Positions 32,467 through 40,465 of a stretch of 64,000 nucleotides of DNA are shown in pieces. Source of the DNA: Pseudomonas plecoglossicida NBRC 103162 = DSM 15088. Lineage in GTDB: Bacteria; Pseudomonadota; Gammaproteobacteria; Pseudomonadales; Pseudomonadaceae. The position numbers and the translations under genes were made by a program. Position 1 is the stretch's first letter, and each line of letters starts with the position of its first letter. Below the pieces are notes generated by a model. That model had not been told where the DNA came from. It saw nothing but the letters and a program-made list of their open reading frames with translations, and made no database searches. The stretch spans positions 1 to 64,000 of the forward strand of contig NZ_BBIV01000025.1 in NCBI RefSeq assembly GCF_000730665.1, read 5' to 3'.

Positions 32467-35400
32467 ATGTTTGAACGTCTCATCAGATTCGCCATCGAGC
32501 AGCGCATCGTGGTCATGATCGCCGTACTGATCATGGCCGGCGTCGGCATCTACAGCTACCAGAAGCTGCCGATCGATGCGGTACCCGATATCACCAACGT
32601 GCAGGTCCAGATCAACGCGGCCGCCCCGGGCTATACGCCGCTGGAAACCGAGCAGCGGATCACCTTCGCGGTCGAAACGGCCATGGCCGGCCTGCCGGGC
32701 CTCAAGCAGACCCGTTCGCTGTCTCGCTCCGGCCTGTCGCAGGTCACCGTGATCTTCGAGGACGGCACCGACATCTTCTTTGCCCGCCAGCTGGTCAACG
32801 AGCGGCTGCAGGTTGCCAAGGCGCAGCTGCCAGAGGGCGTGGAGGCGGTCATGGGGCCCATCTCCACCGGGCTTGGCGAGATCTTCCTGTGGACGGTCGA
32901 GGCTGAAGACGGCGCAGTCAAGGAAGACGGCACGCCCTACACCCCCACCGACCTGCGGGTGATCCAGGACTGGATCATCAAGCCGCAGTTGCGCAACGTC
33001 CCCGGTGTGGCCGAGATCAACACCATCGGTGGCTATGCCAAGCAGTACCACATCGCGCCGGACCCCAAGCGCCTGGCGACCTACAAGCTGACCCTCAACG
33101 ACCTGGTCGCGGCCCTGGAAAGCAACAATGCCAACGTCGGTGCCGGCTACGTGGAGCGCAGTGGCGAACAGTTGCTGATCCGTGCGCCTGGCCAGCTGGG
33201 CAGTGTCGAGGACATCGCCAACATCGTGATCACCAGCGTCGCTGGCGCGCCGATACGCATCAGCCATGTCGCCGAAGTCAGCATCGGCAAAGAGCTGCGT
33301 TCCGGCGCCGCTACCGAGAATGGCCGTGAGGTGGTGCTGGGGACCGTGTTCATGCTGATCGGCGAGAACAGCCGGAGCGTGTCCCAGGCGGTCGCCGCCA
33401 AGCTTGCAGAAATCAACCGCACGCTGCCCAAGGGGGTGGTCGCGATCACGGTCTACGACCGGACCAATCTGGTCGAGAAAGCCATTGCGACGGTCAAGAA
33501 GAACCTCATCGAAGGGGCGATCCTGGTCATCGCCATCCTGTTCCTGTTCCTGGGCAACATCCGTGCGGCGCTGATCACCGCGATGGTGATCCCGCTGTCC
33601 ATGCTGTTCACCTTCACCGGCATGTTCCACAACAAGGTCAGTGCCAACCTGATGAGCCTGGGGGCGCTGGACTTCGGCATCATCGTCGACGGCGCCGTGG
33701 TGATCGTGGAGAACGCGATCCGCCGCCTGGCCCAGGCGCAGCACAAGCACGGGCGCATGCTCACCAGGGCCGAGCGCTTCCATGAGGTCTTCGCCGCGGC
33801 GCGTGAAGCGCGTCGGCCACTGATCTTTGGCCAGTTGATCATCATGGCGGTGTACCTGCCGATCTTCGCCCTCACCGGGGTCGAGGGCAAGATGTTCCAC
33901 CCCATGGCCTTCACCGTAGTGATGGCGCTGCTGGGCGCGATGATCCTCTCCGTCACCTTCGTCCCGGCGGCGATCGCCATGTTCGTCACCGGCAAGGTCA
34001 AGGAAGAAGAAGGCGTGCTCATGCGCCATGCGCGCCTGCGCTACCAGCCTGTGCTGCAATGGGTGCTGGAACACCGCAACCTCGCATTCTCGGCGGCGGT
34101 CACCGTGGTGGTGCTCAGCGGTGTGCTCGCCAGCCGCATGGGCAGCGAGTTCATTCCGAGCCTGAGCGAGGGCGACTTCGCCCTGCAGGCCCTGCGGGTA
34201 CCCGGTACCAGCCTGACCCAGTCGCTGGACATGCAGCAGCGCCTGGAAAAGGCGGTGATGGAAAAGGTGCCGGAGGTCGAGCGCGTGTTCGCCCGTACCG
34301 GTACTGCGGAAATCGCCTCCGACCCGATGCCACCGAACATTTCCGACGCTTACGTCATGCTCAAGCCCAAGGCGCAGTGGCCGGACCCGGACAGATCGCG
34401 TGAGGAACTGATCGAAGAGGTGCAGAAGGCCGCCGCCAGTGTGCCTGGCAGCAACTACGAGTTGTCCCAGCCGATCCAGCTGCGCTTCAACGAACTGATT
34501 TCCGGTGTGCGCAGTGACGTCGCGGTGAAGGTCTACGGCGACGACATGGACGTGCTGAACCGAACGGCCGCGAAGATCGCCACGGCGTTGCAGGGTGTCC
34601 AGGGGGCGTCCGAGGTGAAGGTCGAGCAGACCACCGGTCTGCCCGTGCTGACCATCAACATCGACCGTGAAAAAGCCGCGCGCTACGGCCTGAACATTGG
34701 CGCCGTACAAGATGCCGTGGCGATCGCGGTGGGGGGCCGTCAGGCCGGCACGCTGTATGAAGGCGACCGTCGCTTCGACCTGGTGGTGCGCCTGTCCGAG
34801 GCCCTGCGTACCGACGTCGCCGGGCTGTCGGGCCTGTTGATTCCGGTGCCCGCGAACCCGGCGCTCGGGGCCGAGCAGATCGGCTTCATTTCCTTGTCCC
34901 AGGTGGCCAGCCTGGACCTGGAACTGGGGCCCAACCAGATCAGCCGCGAGAACGGCAAGCGCGTGGTGGTGGTCAGCGCCAACGTGCGCGGCCGTGACCT
35001 GGGTTCGTTCGTCGACGAGGCGAGCGAGGCGCTGGCGTCCCGCGTGCAGATTCCTGCCGGTTACTGGACCACCTGGGGTGGCCAGTTCGAGCAACTGCAA
35101 TCGGCGGCCAAACGCCTGCAGATCGTCGTGCCGGTGGCCTTGCTGCTGGTCATGACCCTGCTGTTCCTGATGTTCAACAACTTGAAGGACGGCATGCTGG
35201 TCTTCACCGGAATTCCGTTCGCGCTCACCGGTGGCGTCGTGGCGCTGTGGCTTCGCGACATCCCGCTGTCGATCTCGGCAGGCGTCGGCTTCATTGCGCT
35301 GTCCGGGGTGGCGGTACTCAACGGCCTGGTGATGATTTCCTTCATCCGTGGGCTGCGCGAGGAAGGGCGCACCCTCAGGCAGGCGGTGGACGAAGGTGCA

Positions 35401-35625
35401 CTGGCCCGACTGCGCCCGGTGCTGATGACCGCCCTGGTGGCTTCCCTGGGCTTCATTCCGATGGCCCTGGCGACCGGTACCGGCGCGGAAGTCCAACGAC
35501 CGCTGGCGACCGTGGTGATTGGCGGGATCCTGTCTTCCACCGCGCTGACCTTGCTGGTGCTGCCTGCCCTGTATCACTGGGCACACCGCAGGGACGACGA
35601 TGGCGATGAAGCACTGAACGGATAG
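32467..35625 (+). CDS. czcA: heavy-metal RND transporter CzcA
   Basis: A 1052-residue HME-RND proton antiporter, the pump of CzcCBA, expelling Zn2+/Co2+/Cd2+ from periplasm and cytoplasm. It has twelve membrane helices with two large periplasmic loops. The heavy-metal signature in TM4 is SLGALDFGIIVDGAVVIVEN near residue 400, with the Asp residues that relay protons. The N-terminus FAIEQRIVVMIAVLIMAGVG and the C-terminal IVVPVALLLVMTLLFLMFNN segments are typical, and length matches CzcA. It ends the operon. No downstream czcD or czcS was found in the window. Confidence 0.95.
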   Translation: MFERLIRFAIEQRIVVMIAVLIMAGVGIYSYQKLPIDAVPDITNVQVQINAAAPGYTPLETEQRITFAVETAMAGLPGLKQTRSLSRSGLSQVTVIFEDGTDIFFARQLVNERLQVAKAQLPEGVEAVMGPISTGLGEIFLWTVEAEDGAVKEDGTPYTPTDLRVIQDWIIKPQLRNVPGVAEINTIGGYAKQYHIAPDPKRLATYKLTLNDLVAALESNNANVGAGYVERSGEQLLIRAPGQLGSVEDIANIVITSVAGAPIRISHVAEVSIGKELRSGAATENGREVVLGTVFMLIGENSRSVSQAVAAKLAEINRTLPKGVVAITVYDRTNLVEKAIATVKKNLIEGAILVIAILFLFLGNIRAALITAMVIPLSMLFTFTGMFHNKVSANLMSLGALDFGIIVDGAVVIVENAIRRLAQAQHKHGRMLTRAERFHEVFAAAREARRPLIFGQLIIMAVYLPIFALTGVEGKMFHPMAFTVVMALLGAMILSVTFVPAAIAMFVTGKVKEEEGVLMRHARLRYQPVLQWVLEHRNLAFSAAVTVVVLSGVLASRMGSEFIPSLSEGDFALQALRVPGTSLTQSLDMQQRLEKAVMEKVPEVERVFARTGTAEIASDPMPPNISDAYVMLKPKAQWPDPDRSREELIEEVQKAAASVPGSNYELSQPIQLRFNELISGVRSDVAVKVYGDDMDVLNRTAAKIATALQGVQGASEVKVEQTTGLPVLTINIDREKAARYGLNIGAVQDAVAIAVGGRQAGTLYEGDRRFDLVVRLSEALRTDVAGLSGLLIPVPANPALGAEQIGFISLSQVASLDLELGPNQISRENGKRVVVVSANVRGRDLGSFVDEASEALASRVQIPAGYWTTWGGQFEQLQSAAKRLQIVVPVALLLVMTLLFLMFNNLKDGMLVFTGIPFALTGGVVALWLRDIPLSISAGVGFIALSGVAVLNGLVMISFIRGLREEGRTLRQAVDEGALARLRPVLMTALVASLGFIPMALATGTGAEVQRPLATVVIGGILSSTALTLLVLPALYHWAHRRDDDGDEALNG

Positions 35626-35786
35626 TCGATCGTCGAAGGGCCTGTGGCGTGGTCCAAGCCACAGGCCTCGGAATTGGCAATGGCGGAGCAGGGCGTCTCG
35701 ATCAAGGTGATTGAGGTCAAACGTGTTTTGTTCAGTGGGCGAGCGCAAAGGCTGTGATAATGGAGGGCAATCACAAGGGCCGTGCC

Positions 35787-36200
35787 ATGCTGACCATCTC
35801 CAACAACGTGCATCTGCTAGATGCCGACATCGAACTGACGTACATCCGCGCGCAAGGCGCGGGTGGGCAGAATGTCAACAAGGTGTCCAGTGCCGTGCAC
35901 CTGCGCTTCGACATTCGGGCCTCGTCGCTGCCCGCGTTCTACAAGGAGCGGCTGCTGGCGCTGCGTGACAGTCGCATCACCGGCGACGGCGTGTTGATCA
36001 TCAAGGCCCAGCAATACCGCACCCAGGAGCAGAACCGAACTGACGCACTGGCGCGTCTTGCCGAGTTGATCATCGCTGCCGGCAAGACCGAGAAGAAACG
36101 CCGTCCCACCAAGCCGACCCTCGGCTCGAAGACCCGCCGCCTTGAAGGAAAAGCCAGGCGCAGCACGGTCAAGGCGGGGCGGGGCAAGGTGGATTTCTAG
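35787..36200 (+). CDS. arfB: alternative ribosome-rescue factor ArfB
   Basis: A 137-residue release-factor-like peptidyl-tRNA hydrolase (ArfB/YaeJ) that frees ribosomes stalled on mRNAs without a stop codon. The catalytic GGQ is at residues 26-28 (RAQGAGGQNVNKVSS). The C-terminal tail is basic and unstructured (KARRSTVKAGRGKVDF), the part that enters the empty mRNA channel. I use ATG 35787 (MLTISNNVHL), the family start. A bidirectional terminator follows. Confidence 0.95.
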   Translation: MLTISNNVHLLDADIELTYIRAQGAGGQNVNKVSSAVHLRFDIRASSLPAFYKERLLALRDSRITGDGVLIIKAQQYRTQEQNRTDALARLAELIIAAGKTEKKRRPTKPTLGSKTRRLEGKARRSTVKAGRGKVDF

Positions 36201-36271
36201 ACCCAATGAGCAAGGTTTGATTGATCTGCAAGCCTGGTGCATCAACAACGAATAGTGAAGGGGCTGAAGCG

Positions 36272-36300
36272 AAGAAAGCCAGGCAATGCCTGGCTTTCTT
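36272..36300. terminator. bidirectional rho-independent terminator
   Basis: AAGAAAGCCAGGC (36272-36284) and GCCTGGCTTTCTT (36288-36300) form a 13-bp perfect stem with loop AAT and A/T-rich edges. It lies between the converging arfB gene and the small exported-protein gene. Confidence 0.85.
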
Positions 36301-36340
36301 GTCGTGGAAGTTGCTTCATGTGAAGTCCTTGTGGCGCCGA

Positions 36341-36562
36341 TCAGTTATCGGCTTGCTCCTGATCGCCCTTACGTACTTTCTGCTGTTCCTGGGCAACTTG
36401 CTGCTTGTTCTGATCGAACGAATCGTCGCTCCACAAACGCGCCTGTTCCGCCCGGAAGTTTTCATTGAATTGAACCGCGCGCTCATGACCGCCTTCGGCA
36501 AAGGCGCTACCCATGAGTGCAAACAGCACACTGCCAATCGCGAAAGATTTCAAATAGTTCAT
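36341..36562 (-). CDS. small exported protein (PtrA-N-like)
   Basis: A 73-residue protein with a clear signal peptide (MNYLKSFAIGSVLFALMGSA, cleavage after AFA) and a charged, Gln-rich mature part beginning EGGHERAVQFNENFRAEQAR. The EGG-ERA start after the cleavage site resembles small Pseudomonas proteins annotated as PtrA N-terminal-like, some of which respond to copper. This is a weak family match. ATG 36562 has GAGG upstream. The function is unknown; proximity to czcCBA may be coincidence. Confidence 0.65.
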   Translation of the reverse strand: MNYLKSFAIGSVLFALMGSAFAEGGHERAVQFNENFRAEQARLWSDDSFDQNKQQVAQEQQKVRKGDQEQADN

Positions 36563-36725
36563 ATCGAACCTCGGTGTCTACCAGGCCTGCCAAGTGCGCG
36601 GCCTTTGTTGTCTGGTAGTTTAGGAACGTGAAGCTAACGAGAAGGTGAGGCGATCATTACAATCCTGCAACTTTCGCCATTGGCAGGATGACTGCCCCAA
36701 CTTCCTGGAGGCAGTCCATCTATCC

Positions 36726-36748
36726 TGTGGGAGCCGGCTTGCCGGCGA
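36726..36748. repeat. single REP unit
   Basis: A 23-bp copy identical to the arm at 27488-27510 (begins TGTGGGAGCCGGC), lying 18 bp downstream of the PBP2 stop codon (minus strand). The remaining 36563-36765 interval shows nothing else. Confidence 0.8.
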
Positions 36749-36765
36749 TGGGCTGCCACGCAGCC

Positions 36766-38652
36766 CTAGGTATGCGGCACCCCTTTGGGCACCCCGGCAT
36801 ACTGCGGCTTCAGATGCCCCTGATCATCCAGCAGGTACGCGTCCATCACTTCCCGCACCACCGGCCCAGCGACCCGGCCACCGGCCTCGCCGTTCTCGAT
36901 CATCACCGCCACCACAACGCTGGGGTGATCGGCCGGGGCGAAGCCGACGAACAGGGCGTTGTCGCGGTGCCGTTCGAGGGTCTTGTCGCGGTTGTAGCGC
37001 TCGCCCTGCTTGATCGCCACCACCTGCGCCGTGCCGCTCTTGCCGGCGATGCGGTACTGGGCGCCGGCGGCAGCGGCGCGGGCGATGCCGCGCGGGTCGT
37101 GCATGACCATCTGCATGCCCTGGTTGACCTGGTCCCAGGCATGGCGGTCATGCAGCACGATGTCGGGCATCGGGTTGGGGTCGACCGGGGTCTCGTTGCC
37201 CACCGTCATGGCCAGGTGCGGGCGGTGCCACGCGCCCTTGCTGGCCAGCAGGCTGGTGGCCTGGGCCAGCTGCAGTGGGGTGACCTGCATGTAGCCCTGG
37301 CCGATGCCGAGGATCAGCGTCTCGCCGGGGAACCAGGCCTGACGCCGGGTGGCCCGCTTCCATTGGGCCGAAGGCATCAGCCCTGCGGCCTCTTCGTTCA
37401 TGTCCAGCGAGACCTTTTGCCCCAGGCCGAACTCGGCCATGTAGTCGTGCAGGCGGTCGATGCCCAGCTTGTGCGCCAGGTCGTAGAAGTAGGTGTCGTT
37501 GGACCGCATGATGGCGGTGTACATGTCCACCCAGCCATCGCCGCTGTGGTTCCAGTTGCGGTACTTGTGGTCGTAGTTGGGCAACTCGTAGTAGCCCGGG
37601 TCGAACACCCGGCTGCCGGGGGTGATCACGCCGCTGTCGAGGCCGGCGATGGCCACTTCCGGCTTGACCGTCGAGCCCGGCGCATACAGGCCGCGCAGCA
37701 CCCGGTTGAACAGCGGCCGGTCGATCGAATCGCGCAGGGCGGCGTACTGCTTGAAGCTGATGCCCTTGACGAACAGGTTGGGGTCGAAGCTGGGGTTGCT
37801 GACCATCGCCAGCACATCGCCGTTGGCAGGGTCCAGCACCACCACCGCGCCACGGCGCTCGCCCAGGGCCTTCTCGGCGGCCACCTGCAGGTGCGCATCG
37901 AGGCTGAGGACGATGTCCTTGCCGGGAATCGGGTCTTGGTGGTTGAGCACGCGCATCACCCGGCCCTGGGCGTTGGTCTCGACTTCTTCGTAACCGACAT
38001 GGCCGTGCAGCTGGCTTTCGTAGAAGTGCTCGATGCCGGTCTTGCCGATCGACTGGGTGCCCCGGTACTCGGTGCTGTCGAGGGTCTTGGCTTCCTTTTC
38101 GTTGATGCGCCCGACATAGCCGACCGAGTGGGCGAAGTGCTCGGCCAGGGGGTACTCGCGGATGAACTGCGGTTCCACCTCCAGGCCTGGCAGGCGGAAC
38201 TGGTTGACCGCTACCAGGGCGATCTGCTCTTCGCTCAGGCCGACCATCAGGGTCACCGGCTCGAATGGCTTGCGGCCGCGACGCAGGTCCTTGTCGAACT
38301 GCTTGCGCTCATCCTCGCCAAGGCCCAGTACTGCTGCCAGGGTATCGAGCACCTTGGCCGAGTCGCCGGCGCGCTCGCGGGTCATGGTCAGGTCGAAGCT
38401 GGGTTTGTTGTCGGCCAGCACCACGCCGTTGCGGTCGTAGATCAGCCCACGCTCAGGGGCGATGGGCAGCACGTGCACGCGGTTGTTTTCCGATACCGCA
38501 GTCTGCTGGTCGTGCTGCAGCACCTGCAGCACGTAGAGCCGGCCAACGAGGACGGCGACCAGGCCGAAGACCAGGGCAGCGCAGGCCATCAGCCGGCGGT
38601 TGACCAGGTGCTTTTCCTTTTCGTGGTCCTTGAGGGGGATCGGTTGGGGCAT
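36766..38652 (-). CDS. mrdA: penicillin-binding protein 2 (transpeptidase)
   Basis: A 628-residue class B PBP that cross-links peptidoglycan for side-wall elongation. It has an N-terminal membrane anchor (residues 22-45), then a dimerisation/pedestal domain (ERGLIYDRNGVVLADNKPS), then the transpeptidase domain with SxxK at Ser327 (APGSTVKPE), SxN at Ser384 (MRSNDTYFYDL) and KSG at Lys538 (AGKSGTAQVV). The length fits PBP2. It is not beside rodA or mreBCD, so it is probably a second mrdA copy, as many Pseudomonas carry. REP repeats flank both ends. Confidence 0.93.
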   Translation of the reverse strand: MPQPIPLKDHEKEKHLVNRRLMACAALVFGLVAVLVGRLYVLQVLQHDQQTAVSENNRVHVLPIAPERGLIYDRNGVVLADNKPSFDLTMTRERAGDSAKVLDTLAAVLGLGEDERKQFDKDLRRGRKPFEPVTLMVGLSEEQIALVAVNQFRLPGLEVEPQFIREYPLAEHFAHSVGYVGRINEKEAKTLDSTEYRGTQSIGKTGIEHFYESQLHGHVGYEEVETNAQGRVMRVLNHQDPIPGKDIVLSLDAHLQVAAEKALGERRGAVVVLDPANGDVLAMVSNPSFDPNLFVKGISFKQYAALRDSIDRPLFNRVLRGLYAPGSTVKPEVAIAGLDSGVITPGSRVFDPGYYELPNYDHKYRNWNHSGDGWVDMYTAIMRSNDTYFYDLAHKLGIDRLHDYMAEFGLGQKVSLDMNEEAAGLMPSAQWKRATRRQAWFPGETLILGIGQGYMQVTPLQLAQATSLLASKGAWHRPHLAMTVGNETPVDPNPMPDIVLHDRHAWDQVNQGMQMVMHDPRGIARAAAAGAQYRIAGKSGTAQVVAIKQGERYNRDKTLERHRDNALFVGFAPADHPSVVVAVMIENGEAGGRVAGPVVREVMDAYLLDDQGHLKPQYAGVPKGVPHT

Positions 38653-38683
38653 GGGCGATGGTGGGTCGACTGAACGCGAAACC

Positions 38684-38778
38684 TGTGGGAGCTGGCTTGC
38701 CAGCGATTACGCCAGGCCAGCCAACATGGGTGCAAGCGAGTGCCAGGCACTCGCCTCGCTGGCAAGCCAGCTCCCACA
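38684..38778. repeat. paired REP palindrome, compensated variant
   Basis: 23-bp arms at 38684-38706 and 38756-38778 are perfect inverses of each other, beginning TGTGGGAGCTGGCTTGCC. Relative to the 27488 pair, the CCGG positions are CTGG and CCAG, changed on both arms so the stem is kept. It separates PBP2 from the TolC-family gene. Confidence 0.8.
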
Positions 38779-38913
38779 AGGATGCGGGGCGGCGATGCTA
38801 CGCGCACCGGCGCATGCCCTCAAGGCAAGCACCGGCGCCCATGCCAGGGCTTATGGCCCTTCACCCCGCGATCAGGGCGCTCACGGCCAATATGAAGATT
38901 TGTTCATGCACCT

Positions 38914-40428
38914 TCAGTTTGCCTGGTCTGCGGCCAACAGGTTGTCCCGGGTCTGCTGCTCCACGGTGCGCTGGATCTCCCGCGCCAGGGTTTTCACATC
39001 ATGCTGTTCGATCTCCTTGGGCATCACCTGGAAGCCGATCGAGTTGTAAAGCCGTCCCCACGCCGCCTGGGCATCGGAATAGGCCGCCTCGCGCTGATAG
39101 CGCGACAGCAGCAGGCGTCCCTCGGCGCGGATCAGTTCCAGTTCGCTGCCCAGCGCAGCATTGCGCGAAGACTGGGCGTAGTTGAGCAGGCTCTGGTCCA
39201 CCCGCAGGCTTTCATCGGCGAACTCCACCTCCTGGCGGGCCAACTGGTAGCGCAACAGGCCGACCCGGACCTGGGTGAGAATCGCCATGGACAGCGCGGT
39301 ACGGCGCATGTCGTCGGTCTTTTCCTGGCTCTGCTCCGCAGCGGTGATGTCGGGGTACTGCAGCAGGCGCAGCAGGTTCATCGAGACATTGATGCCGGTC
39401 TGGTTCCAGTCGCTGTTGTACAGGTACTTGTTGGAGTCGTACTCGTAGCCGTAGTTGAAGCTCACGTTCGGCCACAACTGGGCCTTGGCGATCTTCAGGT
39501 CGTTCATGCTCACGCGCTTGCGGTACCACTCTTCCATGATTTCCGGGCGCCGCTCCAGGGACAGGCGCTCCAGCTGCTCGACATTGCCGGTCAACAACGG
39601 CAGCGGCTGCTCGGTACTGTCGGCCAGTTGCATGCGGGTGTTGGGCGGCAGCGACATCAGGGCGGCCAGCTCGGCACGGGCGAACTCCAGGTCCTGGCGG
39701 CGCACTGTGAGCATGTACACCGAGTCGAGCAGGGCGCGCTGGTAGGCAAGGATGTCCTGGCGTGGCAGCAGGCCCTTGCCCTCGGCTTCGCGGGCCGCGG
39801 TCAGGGCGCGGTGGGTGCGCATCAGCAGGCCGTCCACCTCCGGCAGCAGGCGCTGGGCAGCGAGGGCGCGCCAGTAGGCGTTGCGCACGTCCTGCAGAAC
39901 GTTCTGCGCGACCTTTTCCCGGCGCTCCTCGGCCATCAGCATCTGGTCGTTCTTCTGCTGCGTGCGGAAGTACGCCACGCCGAAGTCCAGCAGGCTCCAG
40001 GACAGCCCGAGGCTGTACAGGGTGCGGTAGCGTTCTTCTGAGGTGGAAGGACGCAAGCTGACCTGGCGGTCCTCGATACCGATCGAGGTGCCGCCGGAGT
40101 CGTTGTTGCGCCCGGCGTAACCGGCCGAGGCGACCAGGCGCGGCAGCATCTCGTGGCTGGAGACATCGCGCAGGTCCGAGGCCAGCGCGCTTTCCAGCAG
40201 CTTCAGGCGGTAGTCGAGGTTGTACTTCAAGGCCCGCGCCGACGCTTCGTAGAAGGTGATGGGGCCGTTCACCGGCTCCTGCTCCTTGTACATGCGCGCC
40301 TGGTCGTCGATCACCCGCTGGCGCATTTCGCTTTCGCTGTAGGGCTTGGGCTCGAAGGCCGAGCAGGCGCTGAGCAGGACGCTGACGGCAGCGAAGCTGC
40401 TCAGGCTTTTCAATGGCAATGCTGGCAT
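38914..40428 (-). CDS. TolC-family outer-membrane lipoprotein of the adhesin operon
   Basis: A 504-residue outer-membrane factor. A lipoprotein signal with lipobox VLLSACSAF (Cys near residue 18) starts at ATG 40428 behind AAGGA. Then come two OEP-type helical repeats: FYEASARALKYNLDYRLKLL … SLGLSWSLLDFGVAYFRTQQ and, later, MNLLRLLQYPDITAAEQSQE … YAQSSRNAALGSELELIRAE. It lies 37 bp after the giant surface-protein gene and is the last gene of the operon. It is the obvious outer-membrane exit for that protein, working with the three HlyD-type adaptors upstream. It is divergent in sequence from CzcC in the same window. Confidence 0.88.
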   Translation of the reverse strand: MPALPLKSLSSFAAVSVLLSACSAFEPKPYSESEMRQRVIDDQARMYKEQEPVNGPITFYEASARALKYNLDYRLKLLESALASDLRDVSSHEMLPRLVASAGYAGRNNDSGGTSIGIEDRQVSLRPSTSEERYRTLYSLGLSWSLLDFGVAYFRTQQKNDQMLMAEERREKVAQNVLQDVRNAYWRALAAQRLLPEVDGLLMRTHRALTAAREAEGKGLLPRQDILAYQRALLDSVYMLTVRRQDLEFARAELAALMSLPPNTRMQLADSTEQPLPLLTGNVEQLERLSLERRPEIMEEWYRKRVSMNDLKIAKAQLWPNVSFNYGYEYDSNKYLYNSDWNQTGINVSMNLLRLLQYPDITAAEQSQEKTDDMRRTALSMAILTQVRVGLLRYQLARQEVEFADESLRVDQSLLNYAQSSRNAALGSELELIRAEGRLLLSRYQREAAYSDAQAAWGRLYNSIGFQVMPKEIEQHDVKTLAREIQRTVEQQTRDNLLAADQAN

Positions 40429-40465
40429 AGGCAATCCTTGGTCCATCCGTGAATAGGCATCAGCT

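Noticed and set aside
31345..35748. A 1467-codon open frame on the minus strand opposite czcB/czcA
   Set aside because: Its His/Gln/Arg-rich composition has no family features, while the plus strand encodes complete CzcB and CzcA.
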